From: Polytrichum commune | Taxonomy: Eukaryota; Streptophyta; Polytrichopsida; Polytrichales; Polytrichaceae | Assembly: GCA_950295325.1 (NCBI GenBank) | Contig: OX485804.1 | Coordinates: 4,650,001 to 4,714,000 of the forward strand | Reading direction: 5' to 3' | Length of the DNA: 64,000 nucleotides | Part shown: positions 24,840 to 37,232 of the stretch, one piece after another | Layout of the letters: each line of letters opens with the position of its first letter | Numbering within the stretch: the first letter of the stretch is position 1 | The notes under the pieces: model-generated | Told to the model about the DNA's origin: nothing | The model's input: only the letters and a program-made list of their open reading frames with translations | Database searches by the model: none | Program-made: the position numbers and the translations under genes

Positions 24840-26989
24840 AGCCTTCAAAGTTTAGAGACTTTAACACTAAAGTGTAGCAAATGGAGTTATCTTGCTTGTC
24901 TTGTTGAGAACTTACCAACATACTATTATTGCCCATCAAATATACTCAACGGGCCATATTAACCAACTTAAACATCGATTTTTATATGTTGTGTGGCCAA
25001 ATGCGCTTTGTTATTATATTTTTCTCTCGCCGTACAAAAGGCATGTGCTAGTCTGGTATCATCTATTTTAATACCATTTGAGTATCTATGATGAGGATTG
25101 CATATGCTTTGATACCAATAGGGTATGGGTATGTTGAAAAAAAGAATGATTTTTGGATATCATTACAGTCTATACACCATGCAAGGACTTTCAAATGTAG
25201 GCAAAATCGTCCTAGTGTCAATATGGTTATGAATGGTATCGTTCTAAATAATAACTTGGATGTCAAAAGGCTCTCTACTCTAACCTTGACATACCCACCA
25301 ATAATCAATATTGATAACCACGTGTAGGTTCATACCCATCTACCAGACATAGTGTTTGCAATGACAATATTGTTGTCCCAAGGTGGTTCAGGCAAATCAT
25401 GTCGAATAGTTGATATATTTCCAATATTCTATTCATAGCATAGAATACTTTGTTAGATTCTCACTCTAAAAAATACACAATGAGGGTTTGTGAAAAAAAA
25501 ATTTCAAAATTCCCTACAAATCTTTAAATATAATAATCAACATTGAAGTTGCCATGCTACTATAGTATGTATATTGCATTTAATACTTAGACATATTGGT
25601 TATGGTATTTGGTCGTTATAAATATTCATGGCACTTATCATACCATGTTGTTTGTTTCAACGTTCTCATTGTAATAATGTGTCTATCTATCTACATGGGA
25701 TCATACATAGTTATTTCATCTAAGACCATGCTTTGAAACTCTTTATAAGATATCATAAAGGATGGTTTTGTTTTATTTGATTTTGGCACAAATTAAAAAA
25801 ATCAATTGCAAGAAGGAACCAAGAACACCCACCAAGGGGAAACCAACATATAAAGGGTGGTGCAAACTCAAAGCCAACTTGTCCTCACTAGGAGGCAATA
25901 GTATTTAAGAGTCCTCTAGTTTTTGGTAATGCCCATTTTGAGACTAAATATAGACTTGGATAAACTCAAAAATGATGCAACACCATGATTCACACTGGTG
26001 ATATTTTGGAGTGGTTTTTTAAGATCTAGTAGCGTCACTTATACTCTACCTAGGTTAATATTAATATTAATATTATGTGAGCCCAAATTGATGCCCACAT
26101 TGGTTGTTAACACTTGTAAAATAGTACAAGTGGTGTTTTGGTGATTTATGATTATTCACAAAAATATAAAAAGAGTGAAGCTTGAAGAAAACTTAGTTTG
26201 AAGTATTAGGCTTTTGTGGAGTGGATTTAAGTAGGAGAAGGACAAACCTTGGTAAAGTGTGGTAGGTAGAAAACCAAGGTTAGTTAAATGTTTGAATTAT
26301 GATCCTTGTTGATCATTTGAGGGAGAAAGGCTTAGGAGATAGGATTAGAGCCTACAAAATAGGAGGAGGTCTCGAGGGCTTATCGTGAGCCTTGAGGGTG
26401 CTCACCCCCTCAAACTCACTATATAATTCCTCATTCTTTCCTCACTCATTTTCTCTTTCCTTTGTGCTCCAAGGCACCCCACGGGTTATAAGTGTGGGTG
26501 TTGGAAGCAATATTGGAGTACATGTGGGTGCTTAGTTTTAGTTGGAGAGCCAAGGCTAGTTGGCCTTGAAGAGGGCTTGACCTCTTGTTAGAATTAGTTT
26601 TTGTTGTGAAGGATTTTAAGATAATTTATGACTTCAAGTTGTGGCACTTGAGTACATATTTCTTGGGTGCATGTGTTTACAAGGTTTCATGTTTAAGAGT
26701 TGAGCACTTGGTGTTATTTTAAATAAGAGATTACCTTTGTATTAAAGACATTTATAAACAAGGACTATGCTAGGAGGTAGTGGCCTCAACGTATAAATGT
26801 TCAGCACTTAGTTTGGGAGATATTAAAGTTGTATTTAGTTTTGCGAAATTTATAAGTTCCATTGGTGAAATAGTTTAATACTTAGTATTGGTATGAAGTA
26901 TAACCATACATTCACATTGTGCAAAGACTTGGATTAACACTGGGGGCTAACTAAGGATTAGAAGTACTAAAGTCGGGAGACAGCCTTAA
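24840..26989. other. Gene-free AT-rich stretch
   Basis: No supported gene. Read on the minus strand, about 25104-25120 gives TTGGTATCAAAGCA, close to an initiator-Met primer binding site, but no LTR could be placed beside it. Confidence 0.45.
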
Positions 26990-28050
26990 GCCCAAGTCCC
27001 TGGATTGTTGTGTTCGGTTCAAAGGCCTTGGACTCCTTAGCCCTTCGGCCCTGGGCTTTGGTCCCTCAAAGGTTAGGCCCAGTACTCTCCGCCACATATA
27101 GATATTAGAGTGAGCCGAGAAGCTCTGATACCGGGTATAACTGATGTAGAGCGGAGTAGATGTCTGGTTAAATGAAGGAGGTTTGATCCTTACTGGCGGC
27201 AAGCGTAATACGAGCAGGAGCGCAATTCGGCGAACTGAGAAAAAGATTAATCGATTGGGTCCCAACCTTCAGCTAACTTTCGTTGGTCGGGAATTTTGAA
27301 GCCCAGCACTGGAGACCTCGGTGCAAGGCTCTGCTGCTCCGAAGGCAATGCAGTTCGAAGACAGACAGGCTGGGATTTCGGTTGTGTGAACAACGATGTC
27401 GGGAGAATGCTCAAAGTGTGTTCTGCTTACAAATTGTTTGATTGGCAATGTTGGATTGTCATTTAGCTTGGGCTACGGAACCTATTTGAAATTGATACAT
27501 CTGTGACTGTATCTCTCCGAATCCAAGGTCCAAACAGACTAAGGGTCGGAATTTTACAGCGCAGCTACATTTCGAATCATTACCTGATTCATCGGTCAAC
27601 TAAACGCCGAATCCCTGGTTGTCGCATTACAGACTGCCAAAACAGAGTAAGAATTGACTCAGACCAGGACCTTTCAAAGCGACGCAGCCTTCATTCTACG
27701 GGGCTTGAGTCTGGGAGCAGAGGGCACGGCCTCACCTCGAAGGTAAAGCCAGAGCAGTTGAAGAGAAGGCTTGCTTGGGAATTAGTCAAATCTTTGCAAA
27801 ATATGGCGAGCTTGCTGGACTAAGGGAGGCGAAGCTGCCCACCAAACCATACAGTCATCGAGGACTAAGAAGGTGGCACTCTGGAGCTGAGGCCAGACCG
27901 AACCAGACAGAGACCAACCCTGGATGGACCGACGACTGGCCCCAACACTGGGCCGAGGACCGGGACCAACCTCCCACAAATGACGGGCAGATGATGGGCC
28001 GAGTCTCACCCTCGAACAGCGTAGAATTGCGGAGAACCGGGACCGACTAA
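26990..28050. other. GC-rich island, probable old retroelement fragment
   Basis: Base composition shifts sharply to GC-rich (GGCC, CCGAG and GGGACC motifs abound) inside AT-rich surroundings. On the minus strand about 27122-27135 reads GGTATCAGAGCTTC, matching the initiator-Met primer binding site of many plant LTR elements, which suggests an LTR on its right side. The open frames (27503-27823 +, 26951-27265 -) match nothing I recognise. Horizontal or organellar origin is possible but unsupported. Confidence 0.45.
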
Positions 28051-28667
28051 GATCCCAATTAATATATCAGTAGATATATTAAGGGGTTATTTATCTTTGG
28101 GTAGAAGGGTTTGGTGACTACTAAAAGGGTTTGGGAAATAAAACATTTAGGCCTTAGGATTAGAAGTAAGGGTGTAAGACTTAGGTGGCCAATGGGAATT
28201 ACTACAAGGGAAGAACTTCCTTCCATATACTTGTAATCCGGTGTTAACTTCGCTAGGCTATAGGGTGACAAATTTTATAAGGGGAAGGGACTTTGGATCA
28301 AACCATCACACAAGTATTTGTTAATACTTGGTTATGGAATCAACAAGTGAGAATTCAAATAGTAGTGTGGTATCAACGGTTCGAACTCCATTCACGAGAG
28401 GGATATCGTTGAGGGCTTGTGTAGCCAAAGCGGCCGGGTGGACCTTAGAGAAGTACAAAGATGTAACATTACCCGAGATTAAGGAAGTTAAGAAGACATA
28501 GTGTAAGATTAGCTAAGTTGTGTACATTCCAACGGTAGATTGGAATCATACATTGTGTTACAAAGGGAGAGATCTCTACATGTCATTATAAACTTCTCCA
28601 TCCGGGCTAGGACGAAATTGAAGGGTGGAGGCTTTTTGGTGACATATTATCATAGCAAAATCGTCAA
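28051..28667. other. Gene-free stretch
   Basis: No supported gene or clear repeat. GGTTCGAACTCC at about 28377 resembles a pol III B box, but no A box or cloverleaf is present. Confidence 0.5.
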
Positions 28668-28814
28668 CATAACATTATTCATATCCATAATAGTGTTTTG
28701 TGGGATTGACGGTATTCAACGGAATATTCCACACATTCAGATTAATATGTGGGAGTAATCCGTGGAGTACCGTTAGTCCCACAAAACATTGTTATGGATC
28801 TGAATAATGTTATG
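28668..28814. mobile_element. 147-bp foldback MITE
   Basis: The two arms are inverted copies almost end to end: CATAACATTATTCATATCC on the left and the complementary GGATCTGAATAATGTTATG on the right, meeting near 28740. A half copy lies at 47392-47470. Confidence 0.8.
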
Positions 28815-28902
28815 AACTACTTATATTACTCACATAGTGCTAACATGAGTTTAATACTATGAAAACCACGTACCTACTATGAAAGGTCGGGGCAAACCCT
28901 GA

Positions 28903-29240
28903 TTACACTAAGAATTGTATTTAGTCACCAATTCTATTTGTTTTGATCAATACTAATTGTAAACCACCCGTGTACTAACACTAAATGGGAACTTAACATG
29001 ATTTGTCATTCTTATTAAAAAAAATTGGGCTTTATAAATTTATAGTGTTGCAATTATTGTCACTTACTAAGTGTTTTTTCATCCAAATTTCAATCATCCA
29101 TGTCAATATGTCACGACAAAAATGTTAGGATGCATAATATAGCAAAGTTTGTTTCAATAATTGGCATGGGTTTCATCTAAATTTCAACCATTCATGACAA
29201 TACCACGATACCATAATTTACCATATGATGCTAAACACAA
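28903..29240. repeat. Dispersed repeat, inverted partner at 41890-42198
   Basis: The blocks ACACTAA, CACCAATTCTATTTGTTTTG, GTAAACCACCC, CACTTACTAA and CATCCAA appear in reverse complement and reverse order at 41890-42198. The outer TTTAGTGT-type end suggests a non-autonomous TIR element. Confidence 0.7.
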
Positions 29241-29318
29241 TATTTAATCTAGTTGGGTATTTTGAGGGGGGGGGGTGTCTTGATGTTGGAAGGATAGGTG
29301 GATCCATATATCTCTCTA

Positions 29319-30179
29319 AAGTCCATCCTCGATATACGTTAAAACTTCAAAGCAAGAAAATTTGTAACACTCGTGTGGTGTAACAATATAACACTTGTCG
29401 GGGGTAGCGTAGACAATTTGTAACACTAACATAAATAACACTCATATGATTTTGGAATTAGAAATATTAACACTTATAAGAATAAAGGATGGGAATACAT
29501 GAGTTATGAATGTTATCATACATCTAACCGTAATGGAAGAATGAATCTAAAGTAGTTCGATGCGATTCTTGTCCACGCCAAGATCCTATTTCCTGTTGAG
29601 GTGTTTGAATGCTTTGGATGAGAGGTGTAACATCAATAGGTCTTTGTTCCAAAAATTGTTTCAAGGTCATTAGTGCACTTTTAGCATCCTTGAATCCTAC
29701 TTTGTCAATCACATCACCAATTTGCACAGTGCCAACTTCTTCGATGGGTTCATTGATAGTTGCATCGTCTCTTTCATCAAGGATACTTATAATCTCATCC
29801 TCAATAGGTATGTAGGATTGTTTATATTAAATTAAAGTTCATAATTATGTGAACTCGTGTGCATGCAAATTGGGTCTAGTTTCACCCTTTGTAGATATCA
29901 TTGCCAATTGTTCAAGTAAGGTAGTAGGGTTTAAAATAAGGGTTTCTACCAATTACATTCAAGTTATAAAATTTCAACCTTGCTTTCATCCAAATTAACA
30001 CTTATCGAGGTGAATTCATTGAAGATGGGAGCATAATTTTTACAAGTTCTCTGTCAATTAAGAATTAACACTTACAAGTGTATGTTTTGGATTTGGTGGA
30101 GGCAGACGCAATTTTCCTTACCACATATGCAATATTTAACACTTATCGGGGTACGTAACACATATCGAGAACGGACTTG
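29319..30179. mobile_element. pogo/Tc1-like DNA transposon remnant, second element
   Basis: The imperfect inverted ends (AAGTCCATCCTCGATATACG and, on the other strand, AAGTCCGTTCTCGATATGTG) are flanked by TA on each side. AACACTTAT/AACACTCAT repeats lie near both ends, as in 22915-23898. It contains a transposase C-terminus on the minus strand. Confidence 0.7.
29524..29815 (-). pseudogene. CENP-B/Tigger-like transposase, C-terminal tail
   Basis: The minus frame reads through an acidic stretch (DERDDATINEPIEEV), then ALMTLKQFLEQ, and ends near TTLDSFF just before the stop. A helical ALxTLxxFLEQ segment followed by a TLDSFF end is the usual tail of plant CENP-B-like transposases. Upstream catalytic parts are missing. 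It is independent of the remnant at 23399-23791, though the flanking repeats are alike. Confidence 0.65.
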
Positions 30180-30320
30180 TATAGTGAGTAAGTGATAAGG
30201 TTGGGTTTAAACCTAGAGAACTCTTTAGTTATGTAACTATGGATACTAGTTCAATACTTCATCGAAAGCTCAAGTAATTGAGAGCTTAACTCATCATGAG
30301 CTTTCAAACAAGATGATTGA

Positions 30321-30871
30321 GGGCTGCTTCACACTATCGCCGAAGGTCGAGAGGCCGTTGATTTCCACCAATCATATTGCAAGAAACCAAGAATTTGGCC
30401 TCTCGACCCTTCACACTAGAGGCCAAACTCCAAAGGCCATTACTCTCCAAAATGCCTACATGGCAATACTTTTTGGCCAAGGCAACAAACTCTCGAAGGA
30501 AGTTTGGGTCAAACATGAATGAAAACCCAAACTATGGTCGAGAGGCCGTCGATTTATTTCCATAAAGATCAAAAACTAACAAGATCTTAGCCATTAGATT
30601 GGAGGGGTTGTTTTGAAGGCAGGGGATAAAGTGAGATGCACCTTTTTCTTTGGACTTTGGGCTTGGCCTTTGGAGGCTTCACACTATGCTCGGACGAAGG
30701 CTCCAATTTTGATATTTAATTGACTATTTTCAGCCCATTTCTTTGGACTCTCAACAAAGTTAGCCATTCTTGCAAGCGGTTTTTCAATTTCTCAAGGAAT
30801 TCTTTTTTTTAAAATTTGACCATTCAATCCCATGGCCTCTCGACTTGGATGGCCATAGTGTGAAGCGCCCC
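30321..30871. mobile_element. Harbinger-like MITE with central palindrome
   Basis: Inverted ends GGGCTGCTTCACACTAT and ATAGTGTGAAGCGCCCC, flanked by TGA and TTA. Internal GTCGAGAGGCC and TTTGGGTC/AACCCAAAC motifs are shared with 20761-21112, so the two are one family at different lengths. Confidence 0.8.
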
Positions 30872-31403
30872 TTAGTATAAAGTGAACTATCATGGGGCAA
30901 ATGATCTCCACAAAGACGATGTCATGATATAGGTACCAAAGAATGCTCAGAAAGCCATTAGCATGGGCCCACAAAAAATGAGAGCTCAAACCGACCAAGA
31001 ATTTGTCATAAAGTTTACCGTTAGGCGCCATGTAAGCACCACAAATTCCAACATTGATTTTGAGCTCTCAATCTGGAGCATGTTGTAATTAAAGTGGAAT
31101 CAAGTGAACAATTGTAGGGGAATGCACGAACACATGCTCCTTTTTCTCATTGAAATAAATTTCTTTACCTTCAGGGTTTTAGCCCAAGGGGGGTTCTTAA
31201 TGTAGAACACAAGGAGATGTGCATTAATTGCATTGCAATGCAATGCAATGTATGCTAGAAAGATGCCTTGGCACAATTATGTGCAAAGGTCAACAAGTTA
31301 GCACGTCATGATTTTTACAAATTCTAGAATCAACATGTTAAAAATAAAGAGTGGGTTATACATGAGTTCATTGCATTTTCACCTTCCCAACGGGATGAGC
31401 TTA

Positions 31404-31895
31404 GGGGCGGTTTACACTATGGACCAAGAGCCATGACCAAGAAAATTGCTCTTGGCCAAGAGCCGTGACCATGAAAAATCAAAAATGGATTTTTGAGTGG
31501 CTTGGTCACTCTTGTAGTGTAAAGTGGATTTGGACCGGGACAACTTTGGGCTGATTTTTTTAATTTCTATCCCGACGATCTACAGTAACGTCAAAAAAAT
31601 TCGGGAAAAAAAATATTAAAAAATAAATTCGGCCAATGGTTGATTTTCAGCCTTACGGCTCCCTTGATTTCCGTTGAGTCGAGCATTTTGCCTCGCCTCA
31701 ACGGAAAACCCGTTGGACCATGGCACATTATCCAAATGGCAGATTTTAGTAGTTTTTGGGGACCTCAAAGTTAGTGGTCATTCTCCTTTTTTCAAGGTAG
31801 TGTAAAGCCAAATGGGACCAAGAGCACTTTACTCTCCAATCACAGATTTTAGAATTTCATGGTCATGGCTCTTGGTCCATAGTGTAAACCGCCCC
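31404..31895. mobile_element. Harbinger-like MITE (TTA target site), long TIRs
   Basis: The TIRs are about 35 bp: GGGGCGGTTTACACTATGG, then ACCAAGAGCCATGA, and the same on the opposite strand at the right. TTA flanks both sides (31401-31403 and 31896-31898). A central palindrome near 31672-31705 (CCGTTGAG...CTCAACGG) is present. Non-coding. Confidence 0.9.
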
Positions 31896-31898
31896 TTA

Positions 31899-33084
31899 CA
31901 TAGACACTGCAAACTTCTAGCCCTGCCTTGCACAAAAATAGGGTATATGGTCCTTATGTGTGGTCATTCTTTTTAGCTATAGTTGAGTGGTGTATGACAA
32001 GGCTTGTAGTCATGAGTAGACACCAAACAAACATGTGATGCAATGAGGTTGGAATAGGTGCTCAAAATATGGACAACATTGTAATTACAATGGTCAACAA
32101 GTGGAGGGCCTATGTAATCAACAAACAAGAAACATAGTAAACTTTGACCTCTTATAACTTTTGCATGTCAAGTTTGATTCTCAAACTCGAAAAGACAATT
32201 TGCACGATTCACAATTGCTAAGTAGATGATATAATTTCCGATCCGATCTAGTGGGTGTGGTTGTTTATAAAGTTGGAAGTGCCTACAATACAAGACCACA
32301 CACCTTCATACTGATTTTTAGTTAATCTTGGGAGATTGGAAAAGGGAATAGGTACCTTTGTTGTATTTGATTGTAAATGGCACCAATCCACATGGGTTGG
32401 AAGGTGTGTGATGAATTAGAACATGTAAAATAGAATAGAATAAGAAGGAACGTCAATGTCTAATACATTGACATGCAATATCCGTTCACCACCCCTACCC
32501 ATGGTCGTATGGTCATGGGGCGTGGAGGTGACTTAGCTCCTATGTCATAGGTGGAATGTGGTTAGTGTTGGTTATATAGTGTGTACAAAGAGTTTTAGTG
32601 TTAGTAAGTTCTCAATCTAGTGGGACTGGAGCTTGTTTCTTTACAGGCATCGTATGGCAATTTGTGAGAACATCTCCATTAGTTTGAGTGTGGGATTTTG
32701 AGAGTGGGATCTCGGAGTATGTGGAGGCATCTAATGGTTGGGGTATGCATGGTTCCTCTTATGCCCAAGTAATGTCGATGGGCGGAAGCACTTTCCAACC
32801 TTGTTGGTTTAGCAGTGAATAGACAATGTCATATTTGTCTATTTTTTGGGTCATTGCATCCGTGGGGAATCTATCGTTGCAAATGGTGAATAATTAAGAC
32901 ATATCATGCATGGCACATCGCACATTGGACTAAAGTGTATAGTGAATGTTGGTTGGAAAACATCGTGGAAGAAAAAATGATGTAGATGGTAATAATAATC
33001 TATCTTTAAATTTTTATCAAGATCTCTCGCGGCTTCCATGAATCTTCTTATATTAGGTAGATGGATCTTAAATGATTACTTTTC
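31899..33084. other. Gene-free stretch
   Basis: No supported gene and no clear terminal repeats were seen. Confidence 0.5.
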
Positions 33085-33390
33085 CAACCAACCCACTTCT
33101 TCTAGGATATGAAAGACATGATTAGTACAAGATGGTTAACAAACCAAATAAATGTCATAACCACTTTCCTCATATAATATAGAACTCACATGAATATCTC
33201 ATTCATTATCAAATTGAAGATGTTCATGATCATGAAATGATCATATAAGGTCCCCCCCTGAATTAAGTGGACCATTGAACCTAGAATGTTATCATCTTTT
33301 GAGCACGCGGTCCAATCTTTTTGAAGCACACGATTTTTTTGGTATATGTTCTTGGAGCCACACCAAACCACGTCCCACTCAAATATATAT
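33085..33390. repeat. Dispersed repeat family (AGAAGTGGGTGC end), inverted copy
   Basis: On the minus strand it carries the same ordered blocks as 43859-44250 (GTGGTGTGGCTCC, CAAAAA, GATTGGACCGCG-like, GGGGGGACC, then the end reading CATATCCTAGAAGAAGTGGG). Confidence 0.65.
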
Positions 33391-34850
33391 GTTATTATAA
33401 GATATGTAACTAAATATGGGTTGTATACCTTAGACGATAATGCTATTCATTCCATGATCTCTTTCTCTCTCTCTCTCTAAACCAACCTATCAAAAGGGTG
33501 GGCGTTACACCTTACTTTGAGGGAAACTCAAAATCAAGGCATGACATGCTAACTTTTGTTCGGGTTGTTGCATTTCCAACTCATATCATTTTCATCCACA
33601 AGAATTAGATGTGTAAGTATAGTTAAATTTGTATGGCCAATAGACAAATAGTATATACAAGGAGTGTAGGGTTTGCCTAGGCATGTGAGACACGGGGACT
33701 GAGCAAGTGATACATGGTGATCTACTTAGCTATCGACCTTCAAACACGCCCGCCCACCTATCTACCTAGCTATCCACATATGCGTTCATGTATCTACCAC
33801 GGTGTAGTGTGGTTATCACGCGGATGGGCCAAGCTAAATATTAATAAAATATGTTGTGAAGTAAGACACATGATCACACTATCAACTTGCTAGAATCAAC
33901 TACACTAAACATAAAATTTAGTGTGGTTCACAATACTGATCATCGACCCACGTAAATGATATTAAAATCACTGGGTAGCAATCAAAGAAGGTGATATGAT
34001 CAAACACTCGTTGCTAGCTATAGGACAAGTCATGGGGGGGGGGGGGATCTAATTAACATGACACATCAATTGGAATTCCACACAAGATCATATGCAGAGA
34101 GTATACAACATATTCAATTGACTTAATCATAAGCTCTTTGGATCAAACTTTGGGCGAGTTGGCTAAAAAGTAAGTCTGAAAAGCTTTTGCATAAAGTGAT
34201 CCACATTTTATTTAGGCTTAAACCAAGTTTACTAAAAGAGTGGGGTTGGGATATAAAAACCAACTTTCTTTTTCTCATACTAGGATTTTTGGGCCAAGCT
34301 AGGTTTGCATGGGCAGAGACATGATGTAGGGTGTCATGCCCCACAAATCAAACCATGATTTAGATCCTAAAAGTTCTCTCAAAATTTCTTTAGATTTAAA
34401 GAGGAGGTCTAAGGAATATCACACGTATTTCAAAAGAAGGCTTTGACAAAAGAAGGCTTTTTACCGAGCTCTTACTGGGAAAATCCTTCACAAGAACATC
34501 AAATTTCAAGGAATGTTTTAATTTTTTTGCAAACAACTATAATACATAACATTTCCAGCAAGCTTGGCCAATTCTCTTTCCAATAACAATAGGGAGACAA
34601 TTGCGGGTTTGTCAACACGCTGAGTAAGACTTTTCAACATGACTGTAAACGAAGGGGAGTATCAAGTGAGAAATTATTCTCAACATTTTCTCGTACACAT
34701 TCTGGGTCCATGAAAGTTTTAAGTGAGGTTGAATAACAACACGTGGCCTTAAAATCTTGGCAAATCGTAATTCCTATGCACATGCCAAACTAACATTTGT
34801 ACTTATTAGTTTTGTAACCGTAACAATGGGAAAGGTATCAAAGTCGAGAA
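33391..34850. other. Gene-free stretch
   Basis: No supported gene. It contains (CT)n at about 33463-33478, a poly-G run near 34036-34046 and a small TACACTAAAC...TTTAGTGT palindrome at 33900-33932. Confidence 0.5.
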
Positions 34851-36647
34851 CCTCGAGCTTATGGTGAGACACACGACCAATTCCAATGACCTCCACTCGA
34901 TGCGCCGGTTTTCAACCCCCAAAAAACCAATTGATATTTTTGGGAATGTGCCACATTTGTCAACTTCTAAGAAGCTACGCAGAAAAGGTTTCTCTTTCTT
35001 TCTAGCTTCTCTGGCACAAGGCTTGGAGCGAGGTTTTAGGGTTTGCAGACAGACACACAAGACTTTGCAGGATCAGTTGTAGCTCGACCTGGAGCACTTG
35101 TGCACGTCGCTCTAACTTAGAATCTCTCAACTTCCGGAAGCTCCTCAAGGTTTTTCTACATGCCTCTCAACTTATAAAACTTGATGCTGACACCATTTGC
35201 AACATTCATCATGTGTGGACATGCCGGCCTCGGGTGTCAGTGATGAGAATCTTTTGGTGTTACAAATTTCTGAGCCTTTGCTCTGGAATTGCCTTGTAGG
35301 TTTGATGTTGTCCATTGCTGTGGAAGGGATGGTGAGATTCCACGGTGGGATGAATGTGTAGGATGGGGTGTTGTGGGGTTAGGCTACGAAATGTTGGCCG
35401 GCCGAATACTTTCTTGCGCTTTTAGTGACTTTAAGATGGGCAGCTAGAGCAGGGAATTGCTGTTCTCTCTCCTTTTCAATTCTTATTTGTTTAGGATATG
35501 GTGTGCAATCTGTATGATGACCCAGCCTCGTGTACATGATGAGGTAGGTTCCTTTCAGTGAATTCAGATGAGGTTAATTGAGCTTCTTGTGCGATGGGTT
35601 ATGTTGGAATTCCAAGTCTCTGGGTTTGCCCATGAATTGCATTGTACACTTTTTGTCAGTACTTTTTGTGGGTCAAGTTAGAGTTGGGGTGTTTGTCGGT
35701 ACAAGTATGTTTAGTCTGTCGGTAGGAAGGTGGCTGTCGACCACCGTTCCAAAAAAGAGGTTTATGAGCCAATAGAGACCTCAGTGTAACATGCTTGTTT
35801 TAGAATCAAACATTTTTGTTAGTTCTAAGTCCACCATCATGTGCTTGCTTTTGTTTTGGCTAGCTCACCTCTTACTGGTTATTGAATTTGTCTATTTGGC
35901 ATGTTACATTTCTGCCTACCATTTCTCAACTCATGCTCTTGGATATGCGTGCAGGGAGAAGGCAGACATTGCTGTTACACGAAAAAACTTCTCGAAGCAT
36001 ACATAGGCGCCTTTTGGTAAGGATCTAGGCCTCATTATGTGGTGACAGTAGCAAGTACAAGAAGTTTTTCAGTATGTGTGATTCTTTGTGCCTAAACTGC
36101 AATTTTTTTCTACTCTTCTGGTGTACTTCTTCCCCATCTTGTGGAGGAAGGGATACATTGGAACGACTGCGTTTTCAGTTATGATACACTTTGAAGCACT
36201 TCATTTGGTAGGTCTACTTGCTGTGTCAGGTAGAATCTGGTGTTCAGCATATAATGCTAGGTTGTGGTATCTACATTGTTTTCAACATTTTGCGAGTAAA
36301 ACAATTTCTCAGCTTATGTATTAGAATGACCTGCAGATCAGAAACCGTTTTGTGTTCTCAACTGTGTTCTCTTAGAAGTGTGAGATGTCAGAGTCTACCA
36401 GATATTGATCATTTGATTATAATGGCTTTTGTTTTACTTTGGGTTATGACTTGTGCTATATATGTAGTGTAGAAGTGCTGGCTGCCATCCAGTTCTAGAT
36501 CATGGATGCCATTGCTGCAAGGAATCTTTCTTGGAATGAATGAAGCCACTCTTTATAACCTCTTCACATTGGCACTGTGTTGACTTTTCCTGTTTTTGTC
36601 AATCATCTGACATTCATGCATTTCCTTCTTCCTCCCGTTGTTTGCAG
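34851..36647 (+). other. Probable promoter/leader region of the CDPK gene
   Basis: Composition changes to a T-rich, less repetitive texture like plant 5' introns. Short frames (for example 34861-35082) have no family resemblance. It may hold the first leader exon and first leader intron, but their borders cannot be fixed without transcripts. Confidence 0.35.
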
Positions 36648-36741
36648 GTCCTTTGGAACCATCTACTCAAGTGACGAGTGACCGTGTCTTCCTTCTAGCA
36701 ACACTGGCACCAATCATCCTGCATTGGAGGACTTCATTCTG
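36648..36741 (+). other. Putative 5' UTR exon of the CDPK gene
   Basis: It is bordered by a strong acceptor (pyrimidine-rich CTTCTTCCTCCCGTTG followed by TTTGCAG) and a donor GTGAAAA. There is no long reading frame, so it would be untranslated. Support is splice signals and position only. Confidence 0.35.
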
Positions 36742-36805
36742 GTGAAAATTCTAAACTTGTATCATCTCTTTCTTCTTGTTTCTGAAACTTTGTTGTGGAG
36801 CAACC

Positions 36806-37003
36806 TTGAGAGCATTTGTTTCGATTTGCTGGGATCCTGAAATCTTCTTTTGTTTAACGTAATCAAGCCTTGAGGGTTGTAGGATGCCTTGATTAGAATG
36901 CAGCACCTTGTATGAAGTAACTCTTTTGATAACTGGTAGTGAAGAAGGCTATCTACTTTGGATCAATGATGGGAAACAAGAGCATTAATGGCTGTGGCGG
37001 GGT
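36806..37003 (+). repeat. Diverged copy of the CDPK leader and first codons
   Basis: It aligns with 37356-37554 at an offset of about 553 bp, through the leader (GTGAAGAAGGCTA, TTTGGATCAA) into ATGGGAAACAAGAGCATTA. The upstream ATG is at 36969, the real CDPK start at 37522. Similarity ends just after GGCGGGG. Confidence 0.8.
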
Positions 37004-37232
37004 TTCCTCAGACAACTTGAGCTCAAGCTCAAGCTTGCAAGTTTGGTGGGCCAAGGTAAAAGACTTTAACCCTTACATGTGCCTAAGATGGTGGTACTTT
37101 GTCTCAAGGTTGCTCCCCACTTATTTTGGATTGGATTTGAAGTTCAAGCTGCAACTTGAACTCGTAGTCATGTCAAGTCCAATGATTACAAGTTCAAGTT
37201 CTGGCTTGAACTTGAAAGTAAATCCAAAATAA
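36969..37232 (+). CDS. Upstream decoy ORF sharing the CDPK N-terminus (MGNKSI)
   Basis: An 87-codon frame starts with MGNKSINGCGG, nearly the first residues of the kinase, then runs into MITE-derived sequence and stops. If the leader is transcribed this would be an upstream ORF with its own N-myristoylation signal (Gly2). A donor-like AAG/GTAAAAG near 37056 could instead splice it. Whether it is translated is unknown. It is more likely an accident of the tandem duplication than a functional gene. Confidence 0.3.
   Translation: MGNKSINGCGGVSSDNLSSSSSLQVWWAKVKDFNPYMCLRWWYFVSRLLPTYFGLDLKFKLQLELVVMSSPMITSSSSGLNLKVNPK

Noticed and set aside
25062..25327. Overlapping plus and minus frames of ~80 codons
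   Set aside because: No domain similarity on either strand; the only hint is a weak primer-site match.
28370..28395. B-box-like GGTTCGAACTCC after TGGTATCAACG
   Set aside because: No A box, no acceptor stem, and no LTR beside the primer-site-like sequence.
31225..31252. Short TGCAA pentamer repeat
   Set aside because: Simple-sequence repeat with no further structure; a CRISPR-like array was also considered across the window and none was found.
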